NCBI GenBank assembly: GCA_002842135.1
Contig: PHCD01000097.1
Span: forward strand, 1 to 5,383
DNA from: Betaproteobacteria bacterium HGW-Betaproteobacteria-8
GTDB taxonomy: Bacteria; Pseudomonadota; Gammaproteobacteria; Burkholderiales; Methylophilaceae
Length of the DNA: 5,383 nt
Reading direction: 5' to 3'
Both the position numbers and the translations under genes were made by a program. The notes under the pieces are model-generated. The model did no database searches. It was given only the letters and a program-made list of their open reading frames with translations, and was not told where the DNA came from. The number at the start of each line of letters is the position of its first letter. Position 1 is the first letter of the stretch. Shown here piece by piece: positions 1 to 5,383 of this stretch.

Positions 1-1722
1 GGTTTCATGGAGGCCGCGCAGGCGGAATCCGACACACTGGATATCAATTTCCTCTGGGAATGCTGTGCCGAGCCGGAATTCGGTTTTGAAGACCTGGCGG
101 CTGATTACTACGGCCGCAAACCGACGCCTACGGAGGCTGCTGCCGTCGCTCTCAGTCTGCATGGCGCACCAGTTTACTTCTATCGCAAGGGCAAGGGCCG
201 TTACAAGGCGGCCCCGGCGGAAACACTCAAGGCGGCACTGGCCGCGCTGGAGCGCAAGCGCCTGCTGGCAGAACGTATGGCGGTCTGGGTCGGGCAATTG
301 AAGAATCATGAGTTGCCCGAGGAGTTCGGCGACAAGATCGAGGCATTGCTCTATGCACCGGACAAGAATTCACCCGAGTGGAAAACGCTGGAACAGGCGG
401 CGAGCGAGCTTAACCTGAATCACATCAGGCTGTTGGCCGATTGCGGGGCGATCCCATCCATCCATGATTACCATCTGGGTGCATTCCTGCGTGAATATTT
501 CCCCAAAGGTTCGGATTTCCCTGAATTCGAAGTGCCGGTGGCCCCAATTGATCTGCCCAAAGCTGATGTAGCAGCCTTCAGTATCGACGACAGCACGACG
601 ACCGAGATCGACGATGCGTTTTCGCTGCAGACGCTGGATAACGGCAACACCCTGGTCGGCATCCATATTGCGGCGCCTGCAACCGGTATCACGCCAGACA
701 GCGTGCTGGATCAGGTGGCACTGCATCGTTTGTCCACCGTTTACATGCCGGGCCACAAGATCACCATGCTGCCCGAGCAGGCCATCGTGCCTTTCAGCTT
801 GAATGCCGGTGAATGGCGGCCGGCTCTGTCGCTGTATCTGGAAGTGGCGCCTGACCTGACCATTTCTCAGCGCATGACCCGGTTGGAGCTGGTTCATATC
901 GCGGAAAACCTGCGCCACGACACCCTGGATACCTATTTCAACGAGAGCACGCTGGAAAGCGATAGCGGTCATCCTTACTGGTCCAGGTTGATGACGCTGT
1001 TCCGCCTGGCGGAATCACTGGAAAAGGCTCGCGGCAAATATGACCCCAACCGCGCACCGCAGATCGACTACAACTTCTATGTGGAGGATGGCATCGTCCG
1101 CATCGTCAATCGTCAGCGCGGTTCGCCGCTGGACAAACTGGTGGCGGAACTGATGATAGAAGCCAATTCGCACTGGGGCGGCATGCTGGCGGAACATCAG
1201 GTGTCCGGCATCTACCGCGCGCAGAACGGCGGCAAGGTCTATATGACAGTCAAGCCGGAGCCGCATCAGGGGCTGGGCGTCAAACAGTACACCTGGTGTA
1301 CCTCGCCGCTTCGTCGCGCAGTCGATTTGATCAATCAGCGCCAGTTGATCGCTGTCCTGCAGGAACCTGAAAAGGCGCAGCCGGCCAGCCTGCTGACGGA
1401 TGTCATGCGTCAGTTCGACCTTACCTACAATGCCTATAATGAATTCCAGACCCGCATGGAGCGATACTGGTGTCTGCAATACCTGATACAGGAAAAACTG
1501 GAGGAGGTCAGCGCGACCGTCTGGCGCGAGAATCTGGTGCGACTGGATATCGTGCCTTACATCACCAAGGTTTACAGTCTGCCGGAATTGCCGGCGGGTA
1601 GTCGCGTCCGGCTACAGATCAAACGTGTGGATACCTTGCTGATGGAACTCGATACCCGTTTCCTGCAACTGGAAGCAGAGGCTATCCCGCAGATTACGGA
1701 AGTGCTTGAGGAGGAAGCCTAG
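1..1722 (+). CDS. RNB-domain 3'-5' exoribonuclease (RNase II/R family), 5' end outside window
   Basis: This is a processive 3'-5' exoribonuclease expected to degrade single-stranded RNA in the cytoplasm. Numbering is from the first visible Met (base 7). The RNB core starts near residue 180. Its metal site is the stretch D194-D-S-T-T-T-E200-I-D202-D203, matching D201, D207, D209 and D210 of E. coli RNase II except that Glu stands in for D207. Further conserved blocks are ELMIEAN (381-387) and TSPLRRAVDLINQRQL (432-447), whose Arg436 matches the RNA-end-binding Arg of the family. Residues about 500-560 look like a degenerate S1/OB fold. The reading frame is open to base 1 (two codons before the Met, no stop, no Shine-Dalgarno visible). 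Family members carry N-terminal OB-type RNA-binding domains that are missing here, so the true start is probably upstream and this entry is partial. It is the first visible gene of a four-gene operon. The family is clear; RNase II versus RNase R subtype is not. Confidence 0.93.
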   Translation, partial: GFMEAAQAESDTLDINFLWECCAEPEFGFEDLAADYYGRKPTPTEAAAVALSLHGAPVYFYRKGKGRYKAAPAETLKAALAALERKRLLAERMAVWVGQLKNHELPEEFGDKIEALLYAPDKNSPEWKTLEQAASELNLNHIRLLADCGAIPSIHDYHLGAFLREYFPKGSDFPEFEVPVAPIDLPKADVAAFSIDDSTTTEIDDAFSLQTLDNGNTLVGIHIAAPATGITPDSVLDQVALHRLSTVYMPGHKITMLPEQAIVPFSLNAGEWRPALSLYLEVAPDLTISQRMTRLELVHIAENLRHDTLDTYFNESTLESDSGHPYWSRLMTLFRLAESLEKARGKYDPNRAPQIDYNFYVEDGIVRIVNRQRGSPLDKLVAELMIEANSHWGGMLAEHQVSGIYRAQNGGKVYMTVKPEPHQGLGVKQYTWCTSPLRRAVDLINQRQLIAVLQEPEKAQPASLLTDVMRQFDLTYNAYNEFQTRMERYWCLQYLIQEKLEEVSATVWRENLVRLDIVPYITKVYSLPELPAGSRVRLQIKRVDTLLMELDTRFLQLEAEAIPQITEVLEEEA

Positions 1723-1724
1723 CC

Positions 1725-2546
1725 ATGTTCCGCATAGGCCACAGAATTGCGCGCAGCATACACCGGAAATTTGCGGATGAAGGCAGCGTCGATGTCAGCG
1801 AAAGCGACGGCGTGCGTTATCTGCATCTGGGCAACGATACGATACAGAGCGCCATGCGCTTGAGCGATCCGACGTCACTGGAATTGCGCTATACGCGCGG
1901 CGTTATGATGTTCCTGCTGTTTGCACCGAAAGCCGCAACCATGCTCGGCGTTGGCCTGGGTGGAGCTTCCGTCGCCAGATTCATGCACTATCATCTGCCG
2001 CATATCCATCAGCGCGTGGTGGAAATAAACCCGCAGGTGATCCGCATCGCGCGTAGCCATTTTGCCTTGCCGGATGATGATGAATGCTTGCAGGTCATCG
2101 AGGGTGATGGCGCCGAATACATCAGGAATCATCCGGAGACGACGGATGTGCTTTTTCTTGATGCCTACAGCAGCGATGGCTTGCCGGACGAACTCAGCAC
2201 GCAGATGTTCTTCGATAGTTGTGTCCAGGCATTGAAGGATGAAGGTATCCTGATCGCCAATCTGTGGGGTAGCGACAAGCGCTTCGATCTCTATCTGTCG
2301 CGGATTGAACAGAGTTTTGATGGGCGGGTGCTGGTGATGGCGACCGGCCGCCCCGGCAATATCCTCGTGTTCGGATTCAAGCGCGAGCCGGACGATCTGC
2401 GCTGGACCAGTTTGCGCGAAAAGGCAAAGGCGCTGGAGGCCGAACACCAGATAGAATTCCTGGATTTTGTCGAATCCTTGCGTGACCGCAACCCCTGCAG
2501 CAACCATCGCCTGTTTCTGGGCGTTAATGAAAGAGAAACCATTTGA
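1725..2546 (+). CDS. Spermidine-synthase-like SAM-binding protein
   Basis: This 273-residue protein has the class I methyltransferase fold of the spermidine synthase family. The nucleotide-binding loop is GVGLGGAS (75-82). It is followed by the acidic VVEIN (98-102; Glu100 is placed to bind the ribose of SAM or decarboxylated SAM), then GDGAEYI (127-133) and LFLDAYSSDGLP (143-154). The last block replaces the D-S-S/T-D-P catalytic loop of true spermidine synthases. The N-terminal part (about 25-65) has the QSAM...Y pattern typical of spermidine-synthase-like proteins, but I cannot confirm a putrescine site. No speD or other polyamine gene is visible nearby. The ATG lies 2 bases after the ribonuclease stop, with GGAGG at 1710-1714 inside the upstream gene. 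The 3' end overlaps the next gene by 4 bases, which implies co-translation with RNA-modifying enzymes. The fold is confident; the substrate (polyamine, RNA or other) is unknown. Confidence 0.85.
   Translation: MFRIGHRIARSIHRKFADEGSVDVSESDGVRYLHLGNDTIQSAMRLSDPTSLELRYTRGVMMFLLFAPKAATMLGVGLGGASVARFMHYHLPHIHQRVVEINPQVIRIARSHFALPDDDECLQVIEGDGAEYIRNHPETTDVLFLDAYSSDGLPDELSTQMFFDSCVQALKDEGILIANLWGSDKRFDLYLSRIEQSFDGRVLVMATGRPGNILVFGFKREPDDLRWTSLREKAKALEAEHQIEFLDFVESLRDRNPCSNHRLFLGVNERETI
2530..2545 (+). promoter_or_regulatory. Ribosome-binding site and TTG start, coupled to the upstream stop
   Basis: The start of the RlmL-type gene is TTG at 2543-2545, overlapping the upstream stop TGA (2544-2546) as TTGA. 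An in-frame stop at 2528-2530 rules out any earlier start. The residues just after TTG (NQFFATCPRGLEALL) match the conserved beginning of the RlmL family, so a later start would cut the THUMP region. AAAGAG at 2530-2535, one base off AAGGAG, is 7 bases upstream. The weak start and the overlap suggest translational coupling. Confidence 0.75.
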
Positions 2547-3691
2547 ACCAATTTTTCGCAACCTGCCCGCGCGGCCTTGAGGCTTTACTCGTCAGCGAGT
2601 TAGCCGAATTCGGCGCTAAAAACATCCAGCCGACCGATGGCGGCGTCGCTTTCAGCGGCGATATGCCGGTTTGCTATCAGGCCAACCTGGAAAGCCGCAT
2701 TGCTACACGTATACTCTGGCAGGTAGGTCGCGGCCGCTATGCCAATGAAGAAGACCTGTATCAGGCGGTATTCAAACTCAACTGGCCGCAGTGGTTCGAT
2801 GTCAAGCGCGATTTCCTGGTGAAGGTGACGGGTGTCAAATGCCCGTTGAAAAGCCTGGAATTCGCCACACTACGAATCAAGGATGCGATTTGCGATCGCT
2901 TCCGTCAGGCTGTCGGCAGCCGGCCCTATATTGATACCAAAGAGCCTGATGTGCGTGTGCATGCCTATCTGGCTGCTGAAGACTATCAGCTTTATATCGA
3001 CACTTCCGGTAATCCGCTCTATCAGCGTGGTCTGCGCCGGGCCAGTGTGGAAGCGCCATTGCGCGAGAATCTGGCAGCCGGCATTATCCGCCTTTCCGGC
3101 TGGCAGCCCGGAACCCCATTGTTAGATCCCATGTGCGGCAGCGGTACCTTCCTGCTGGAAGCGGCCATGATGGCGCTTGATATGGCGCCGGGCAGCGGTC
3201 GTCATTTCGGTTTCGAGAAACTGAACAATTTCGATGCGGCGGCATGGGAAAAATTGAGGCTGAAAGTGCTTGGCAGAGCCAAGCCGGTCAGCTTCCAGAA
3301 GATCTATGGTAGTGATGCCGATTTGCGCGCTGTGCGCGTCAGTCGCGAGAACCTCAAGCAGGCCGGTCTACTGGATGCCGTGCAACTCAGTCATGTCGAT
3401 ATGACTGAAGTACCCGCACCGGCGGAAAGTGGTGTTCTCATCGCCAATCCACCTTACGGTATCCGCATCGGCGAGGACGAGGCCCTGGCCGCGCTTTACC
3501 CGAAAATGGCAGAAGCCTTGAAGAAGCGCTTTGCCGGCTGGAATACCTATTTCTTGACCAATGATATGCGTTTGCCCAAGTTGATGCGGCTGTCGCCTTC
3601 CAAACGTACACCATTGTTCAATGGTCCGCTGGAATGTCGCTTGTTTGAAATCAGGATGGTGGCAGGGTCGAACCGGAGGGAGAAATCATGA
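2543..3691 (+). CDS. rlmL: RlmL-type 23S rRNA guanine-N2 methyltransferase (THUMP + methylase domains)
   Basis: This 382-residue protein has the architecture of the RlmL half of E. coli RlmKL, which makes m2G2445 in 23S rRNA. The N-terminus begins FFATCPRGLEALLVSEL, as in that family. A THUMP RNA-binding domain spans roughly residues 45-155, ending in the YIDTSGNPLYQRGLR block (151-165). The methylase domain follows: SAM motif I LDPMCGSGTFLLEA (194-207), an acidic residue in YGSDADLRAV (255-264) and the catalytic NPPYGIRIGE (302-311). E. coli fuses RlmL to an RlmK (m7G2069) domain for about 700 residues; here the protein ends after the RlmL part, so RlmK, if present, must be encoded elsewhere. 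Older annotations call such proteins putative N6-adenine-specific DNA methylases because of the NPPY motif, but the THUMP domain argues for RNA. The start is TTG, overlapping the upstream gene by 4 bases. The 3' end overlaps the next gene by 4 bases. Confidence 0.88.
   Translation: MNQFFATCPRGLEALLVSELAEFGAKNIQPTDGGVAFSGDMPVCYQANLESRIATRILWQVGRGRYANEEDLYQAVFKLNWPQWFDVKRDFLVKVTGVKCPLKSLEFATLRIKDAICDRFRQAVGSRPYIDTKEPDVRVHAYLAAEDYQLYIDTSGNPLYQRGLRRASVEAPLRENLAAGIIRLSGWQPGTPLLDPMCGSGTFLLEAAMMALDMAPGSGRHFGFEKLNNFDAAAWEKLRLKVLGRAKPVSFQKIYGSDADLRAVRVSRENLKQAGLLDAVQLSHVDMTEVPAPAESGVLIANPPYGIRIGEDEALAALYPKMAEALKKRFAGWNTYFLTNDMRLPKLMRLSPSKRTPLFNGPLECRLFEIRMVAGSNRREKS
3675..3690 (+). promoter_or_regulatory. 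Strong ribosome-binding site within the ATGA overlap
   Basis: GGAGGGAG at 3675-3682 lies inside the last codons of the rRNA methyltransferase gene. The GGAGG core is 8 bases before the ATG (3688-3690), which overlaps the stop TGA (3689-3691) as ATGA. This fixes the start of the small pyrophosphohydrolase gene and should give it efficient translation of its own as well as coupling. Confidence 0.75.
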
Positions 3692-4038
3692 GCGATTCGC
3701 TGCTTGAACTGCGTGCCAGAATCAATCAATTCGTCAAGGAACGTGACTGGGACCAGTTTCATTCGCCCAAAAACCTTGCCATGGCCATGATTGTCGAGGC
3801 GGCAGAACTAGTCGAGCATTTTCAGTGGGATACGCTGGAAGAAAGCCACCAGCTGGATGAGGCAAAGCGCGAGCAGGTCTCCCACGAGTTGGCCGATACT
3901 TTCGTCTATTTGCTGCGCATTGCCGAAGTGACCGGTATTGATCTGATCGATGCAGCCAACCGCAAGATTGACCTGAATGCGCAAAAATATCCGGTTGAAA
4001 AGGTAAAAGGCAGCAACAAAAAATATACGGCCTATTAA
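3688..4038 (+). CDS. MazG-like all-alpha nucleotide pyrophosphohydrolase
   Basis: This 116-residue protein is a single-domain member of the all-alpha NTP pyrophosphatase superfamily, closest by eye to the dCTP pyrophosphatase (DCTPP1/RS21-C6) type. The metal-binding signature is complete: E37-A-A-E40, a 26-residue gap, then E67-L-A-D70. Other family marks are the start LLELRARINQFVKERDW, HSPKNLAMAMIVEAAELVEHFQW (25-47), DTFVYLLRIAEVTGIDL (70-86) and a C-terminal NAQKYPVEK. Such enzymes hydrolyse a non-canonical or surplus (d)NTP to its monophosphate and PPi in the cytoplasm, a house-cleaning role. The length is normal for the single-domain group and about half that of tandem-domain MazG of E. 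coli. It is the last gene of the operon, with a 4-base overlap upstream and a terminator hairpin 36 bases downstream. The nucleotide specificity cannot be read from sequence. Confidence 0.88.
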   Translation: MSDSLLELRARINQFVKERDWDQFHSPKNLAMAMIVEAAELVEHFQWDTLEESHQLDEAKREQVSHELADTFVYLLRIAEVTGIDLIDAANRKIDLNAQKYPVEKVKGSNKKYTAY

Positions 4039-4073
4039 GCGTGTGAATGAAGCAAGTCAAAGAAAGGTGGAAA

Positions 4074-4103
4074 CAATAAAGGGCGCTGCAGCGCCCTTTA
4101 TTG
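4074..4103. terminator. Bidirectional intrinsic terminator (perfect 30-bp palindrome)
   Basis: The arms 4074-4088 and 4089-4103 are exact reverse complements. The GC core is GGGCGC-TGCA-GCGCCC (4081-4096), flanked by AATAAA on one side and TTTATT on the other. Read on the + strand, a T-rich tract follows the hairpin and ends the four-gene operon (stop at 4038). Read on the - strand, TTTATTGTTT follows and ends the PepSY gene (stop at 4130). The convergent layout fits a shared two-way terminator. Confidence 0.9.
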
Positions 4104-4129
4104 CATTTGCATTATTGTGTGGCAGCGAA

Positions 4130-4636
4130 TTAATTGCCGATGCGGTAGATCACTTCTTCATAGCCCGCGAGTTTTCCGGATTCCGCATCGACTTCGATTT
4201 CTATGGTCTTGCCATCCTGGGTCTTGATTATGAATTCGTAGGAAATTTCACCATCGTCTTCCAGGTCATATTCAATATTGATCACATCGCCTGGATATTT
4301 ATCGAGTGCAATCTTGAGTGCGGCATCCAGGCGTATCTTTGCTTTTGATTTGAATTCAGGTGCACTGGCACTGATTTCACGTTCGATACGGTTTATCTTG
4401 CCCGAGGAGGCATCGCATTCCACTTCCCAGTTCCGGCCATCATTGCCTTTGATATCGATTTCAAATTGGGATTTTCCATCCTCGAATTCGTAACTTAATG
4501 AATCCATCCTGCCCGGATGTTTGGCCAGCGCCACTTTGACACAAGCCGAAAGCGGGTCGTGATGCGCTGCATTTGCGGGGTTGATGCTTATGGTCAATAT
4601 ACCGGCCAATGCGATTGAAATTAGGCTCTTGTTCAC
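4130..4636 (-). CDS. Exported protein with two PepSY repeats
   Basis: This 168-residue protein has a clear Sec signal peptide: MNK, a hydrophobic stretch (residues 4-18) and an A-N-A cleavage site after residue 23. The mature protein is therefore periplasmic or secreted. It holds two PepSY-like repeats of the same pattern, about 28-85 and 102-160: a helix with A-x-K-x-P-G, acidic strands, then DG(R/K)-x-x-E(V/I)-E-x-D-A-x-SGK. The mature chain is rich in Asp and Glu. Two cysteines, C32 and C74, both sit in repeat 1 and are Ala and Val at the matching places in repeat 2, so a disulfide is plausible. The start is GTG (4636-4634) with AAGGAG 5 bases upstream; the next Met (residue 44) would remove the signal peptide. 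By hand count 4141-4620 is about 47% GC, lower than the flanking genes. PepSY domains are linked to protease inhibition or cell-surface regulation in other proteins. No function can be assigned here, and no sensor kinase, cytochrome or peptidase gene is adjacent. Confidence 0.85.
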   Translation of the reverse strand: MNKSLISIALAGILTISINPANAAHHDPLSACVKVALAKHPGRMDSLSYEFEDGKSQFEIDIKGNDGRNWEVECDASSGKINRIEREISASAPEFKSKAKIRLDAALKIALDKYPGDVINIEYDLEDDGEISYEFIIKTQDGKTIEIEVDAESGKLAGYEEVIYRIGN

Positions 4637-4647
4637 AACTGCTCCTT
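4634..4647 (-). promoter_or_regulatory. Ribosome-binding site selecting a GTG start
   Basis: On the - strand AAGGAG (4647-4642) stands 5 bases before GTG (4636-4634), and the encoded signal peptide begins right after it (NKSLIS). An ATG at 4656-4654 is in another frame and stops after seven codons, so it does not compete as a start for this protein. Confidence 0.75.
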
Positions 4648-4674
4648 GAATATCATGGTTTTATAAACACCGTA

Positions 4675-4680
4675 AGTCTA
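4675..4680 (-). promoter_or_regulatory. Possible -10 element of the PepSY gene promoter
   Basis: TAGACT on the - strand matches TATAAT at 4 of 6 positions. It would give a transcription start near 4667-4668 and a leader of about 30 bases containing the AAGGAG site. There is no good -35 hexamer at normal distance from it, as expected if an activator bound to the box at 4701-4716 replaces it. TATAAA at 4665-4660 is a better hexamer by sequence but has no fitting -35 or activator spacing. This is a prediction by eye only. Confidence 0.35.
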
Positions 4681-4700
4681 ATCAGTAGCAGCAGAATCGG

Positions 4701-4716
4701 CTTGATTCAGGTCAAG
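4701..4716. promoter_or_regulatory. Putative FNR/ANR-type operator upstream of the PepSY gene
   Basis: The + strand reads CTTGATTCAGGTCAAG. The inner 14 bases, TTGAT-TCAG-GTCAA, match the FNR consensus TTGAT-N4-ATCAA at 9 of 10 defined positions, and the outer C/G pair extends the symmetry. Its centre (4708.5) lies 41.5 bases upstream of a start at 4667, the spacing of class II FNR-activated promoters, with TAGACT near the right place for the -10. Only the PepSY gene could be driven from here, because tpx ends further upstream and points the same way. TTGACC on the - strand within the box could instead be a -35 hexamer, but 17 bases on there is only GCTGCT. Confidence 0.45.
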
Positions 4717-4787
4717 AAATGATGTTTTCTGTATTGCTATGCATGCTGCTGCCAAATCATCAGAAGGATGGGCGGATTTCTGAGCGG

Positions 4788-4827
4788 GGAAACAACAAAG
4801 GGCGCCAGGGCGCCCTTTGTTGTTTCC
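4788..4827 (-). terminator. Intrinsic terminator of tpx
   Basis: The arms 4788-4804 and 4811-4827 are exact reverse complements (17 bp), and C4805-G4810 can add one more pair, leaving a 4-base loop. On the - strand the GC core is followed by CCCTTTGTTGTTTCC, a fair U-tract, starting shortly after the tpx stop (4840). The stem also has a T-rich tract when read on the + strand, but no + strand gene ends there. The core closely resembles the hairpin at 4074-4103. Confidence 0.85.
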
Positions 4828-4839
4828 GTTATTGCAGGG

Positions 4840-5343
4840 TTACTTCAGTGCAGCCAGTGCAGCATCATAGTTTGGCTCGTCGGCAATTTCGCCGACCAGT
4901 TCGCTGTGCAATACCTTGTTGTTCTCATCAAGCACGACGACAGCACGGGCGGTGAGGCCTGCCAGGCTGCTATCGACGATCTGCACGCCATAGTCCCTGG
5001 CGAATTTTGCAGTATCGCGGAAAGTGGAAAGGGTGCTGACGTTTTCGATACCCTCGGCACCGCAGAATCGGCTTTGAGCAAACGGCAGGTCGGCCGAGAT
5101 GCAGAGTACTGCGGTATTGTTCAGCGCACTGGCTTTCTGGTTGAAAGTGCGAACGGAAGTGGCACAGGTTGGTGTGTCGATACTCGGGAAGATATTGAGC
5201 ACTTTGCGTTTGCCTGCGAAGTCGGCGAGCGATAACAGATTGCGTTTGGCGTCGGCCAGCTGGAAATCAGGCGCGCTTTGACCAGGTTGCGGCAGATTGC
5301 CGCCGATGGTGACTGGGTTGCCCTTGAGTGTGACGGTTGCCAT
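4840..5343 (-). CDS. tpx: Thiol peroxidase Tpx (atypical 2-Cys peroxiredoxin)
   Basis: The enzyme reduces hydrogen peroxide and, in this family, preferentially alkyl and lipid hydroperoxides, using thioredoxin as reductant. The 167-residue length equals that of E. coli Tpx (168). The peroxidatic cysteine is C60 in [16 protein letters not shown] (50-65), with T57 in the active-site T-x-x-C. The resolving cysteine is C94 in [12 protein letters not shown] (87-98). R133 in [12 protein letters not shown] completes the catalytic set, and C81 in [10 protein letters not shown] matches the third cysteine of E. coli Tpx. There is no signal peptide, so it is probably cytoplasmic, although E. coli Tpx was first described as periplasmic. 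The start ATG (5343-5341) has AAAAGGAGA (5357-5349) upstream, with GGAG 6 bases from the ATG. A strong terminator follows, so it appears to be a single-gene unit. Its promoter is at or beyond the window edge. I see no OxyR or other operator in the 40 bases available. Confidence 0.96.
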   Translation of the reverse strand: MATVTLKGNPVTIGGNLPQPGQSAPDFQLADAKRNLLSLADFAGKRKVLNIFPSIDTPTCATSVRTFNQKASALNNTAVLCISADLPFAQSRFCGAEGIENVSTLSTFRDTAKFARDYGVQIVDSSLAGLTARAVVVLDENNKVLHSELVGEIADEPNYDAALAALK

Positions 5344-5348
5344 GTCGA

Positions 5349-5357
5349 TCTCCTTTT
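5349..5357 (-). promoter_or_regulatory. Ribosome-binding site of tpx
   Basis: AAAAGGAGA on the - strand, preceded by more A residues, lies 6 bases (from GGAG) before the tpx ATG. The remaining bases to the window end (5358-5383) are AT-rich and show no promoter pair I would defend. Confidence 0.7.
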
Positions 5358-5383
5358 TTTAAGCATGGTTATTGAAAGTACAA

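Noticed and set aside
370..1479. Long - strand open frames opposite the ribonuclease gene (370-972 and 1015-1479).
   Set aside because: They lie antisense to a well-conserved RNB coding region, their translations show no recognisable domain, and their codon pattern mirrors the real gene.
1875..2561. A 228-codon - strand open frame opposite the spermidine-synthase-like gene.
   Set aside because: The + strand frame carries clear SAM-binding motifs and operon spacing. The antisense product shows no motif and has no credible Shine-Dalgarno context.
4043..4348. A + strand open frame running through the terminator into the PepSY gene.
   Set aside because: It would read through a perfect terminator hairpin and lies antisense to a gene with a signal peptide and two PepSY repeats.
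4633..4656. A seven-codon frame (MIFKEQL) ending in a TGA that overlaps the GTG start of the PepSY gene; possible leader peptide.
   Set aside because: It has no Shine-Dalgarno of its own, it spans the ribosome-binding site of the real gene, and a frame this short is expected by chance.
4710..4715. TTGACC on the - strand as a -35 hexamer for the PepSY gene.
   Set aside because: At 17 bases spacing the -10 would be GCTGCT, a poor match. The symmetric box reading explains the same bases better.
4768..5235. A 155-codon + strand open frame opposite tpx.
   Set aside because: It crosses the tpx terminator stem and is antisense to a strongly conserved peroxidase. No domain is recognisable.
5358..5383. 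Promoter or peroxide-responsive operator for tpx.
   Set aside because: Only about 26 bases are left before the window edge, and no convincing -10/-35 pair or operator can be seen.

Overview
The window is ordinary, gene-dense bacterial chromosome. It looks like a moderate-GC betaproteobacterium, and the order Nitrosomonadales in the broad sense (Gallionella, Sideroxydans, Sulfuricella and relatives) is a reasonable guess. The guess rests on the style of the RNB-domain ribonuclease, the unfused RlmL-type methyltransferase and the E. coli-like thiol peroxidase. It comes from recalled family resemblance, not from a search. I see no tRNA, rRNA, CRISPR array, insertion sequence, phage or toxin-antitoxin signature.

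Left part (1-4038, + strand): four tightly packed genes that read as one operon. They are an RNase II/R-family exoribonuclease whose 5' end lies before the window, a spermidine-synthase-like SAM-dependent protein, a THUMP-domain 23S rRNA guanine-N2 methyltransferase of the RlmL type, and a small MazG-like nucleotide pyrophosphohydrolase. The junctions are a 2-base gap, a 4-base TTGA overlap that forces a TTG start, and a 4-base ATGA overlap. The common theme is RNA turnover, rRNA modification and nucleotide-pool cleaning. A perfect 30-bp palindrome (4074-4103) closes the operon and also works as a terminator for the gene arriving from the other side.

Right part (4130-5343, - strand): two separately terminated genes converge on the operon. 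One encodes an exported protein with two PepSY repeats and a GTG start. Its upstream region holds a near-consensus FNR/ANR-type box, spaced as in a class II FNR-activated promoter. The other is tpx, a thiol peroxidase with both redox cysteines, ending at a second strong hairpin (4788-4827) whose core resembles the first. The only non-coding stretches are 4039-4129, 4637-4839 and 5344-5383, and none exceeds 300 bases.

I found no convincing new multi-gene system. The best leads are the putative oxygen-responsive promoter of the PepSY gene, the cysteine pair confined to its first repeat, and the unassigned spermidine-synthase-like protein in an RNA-modification operon.
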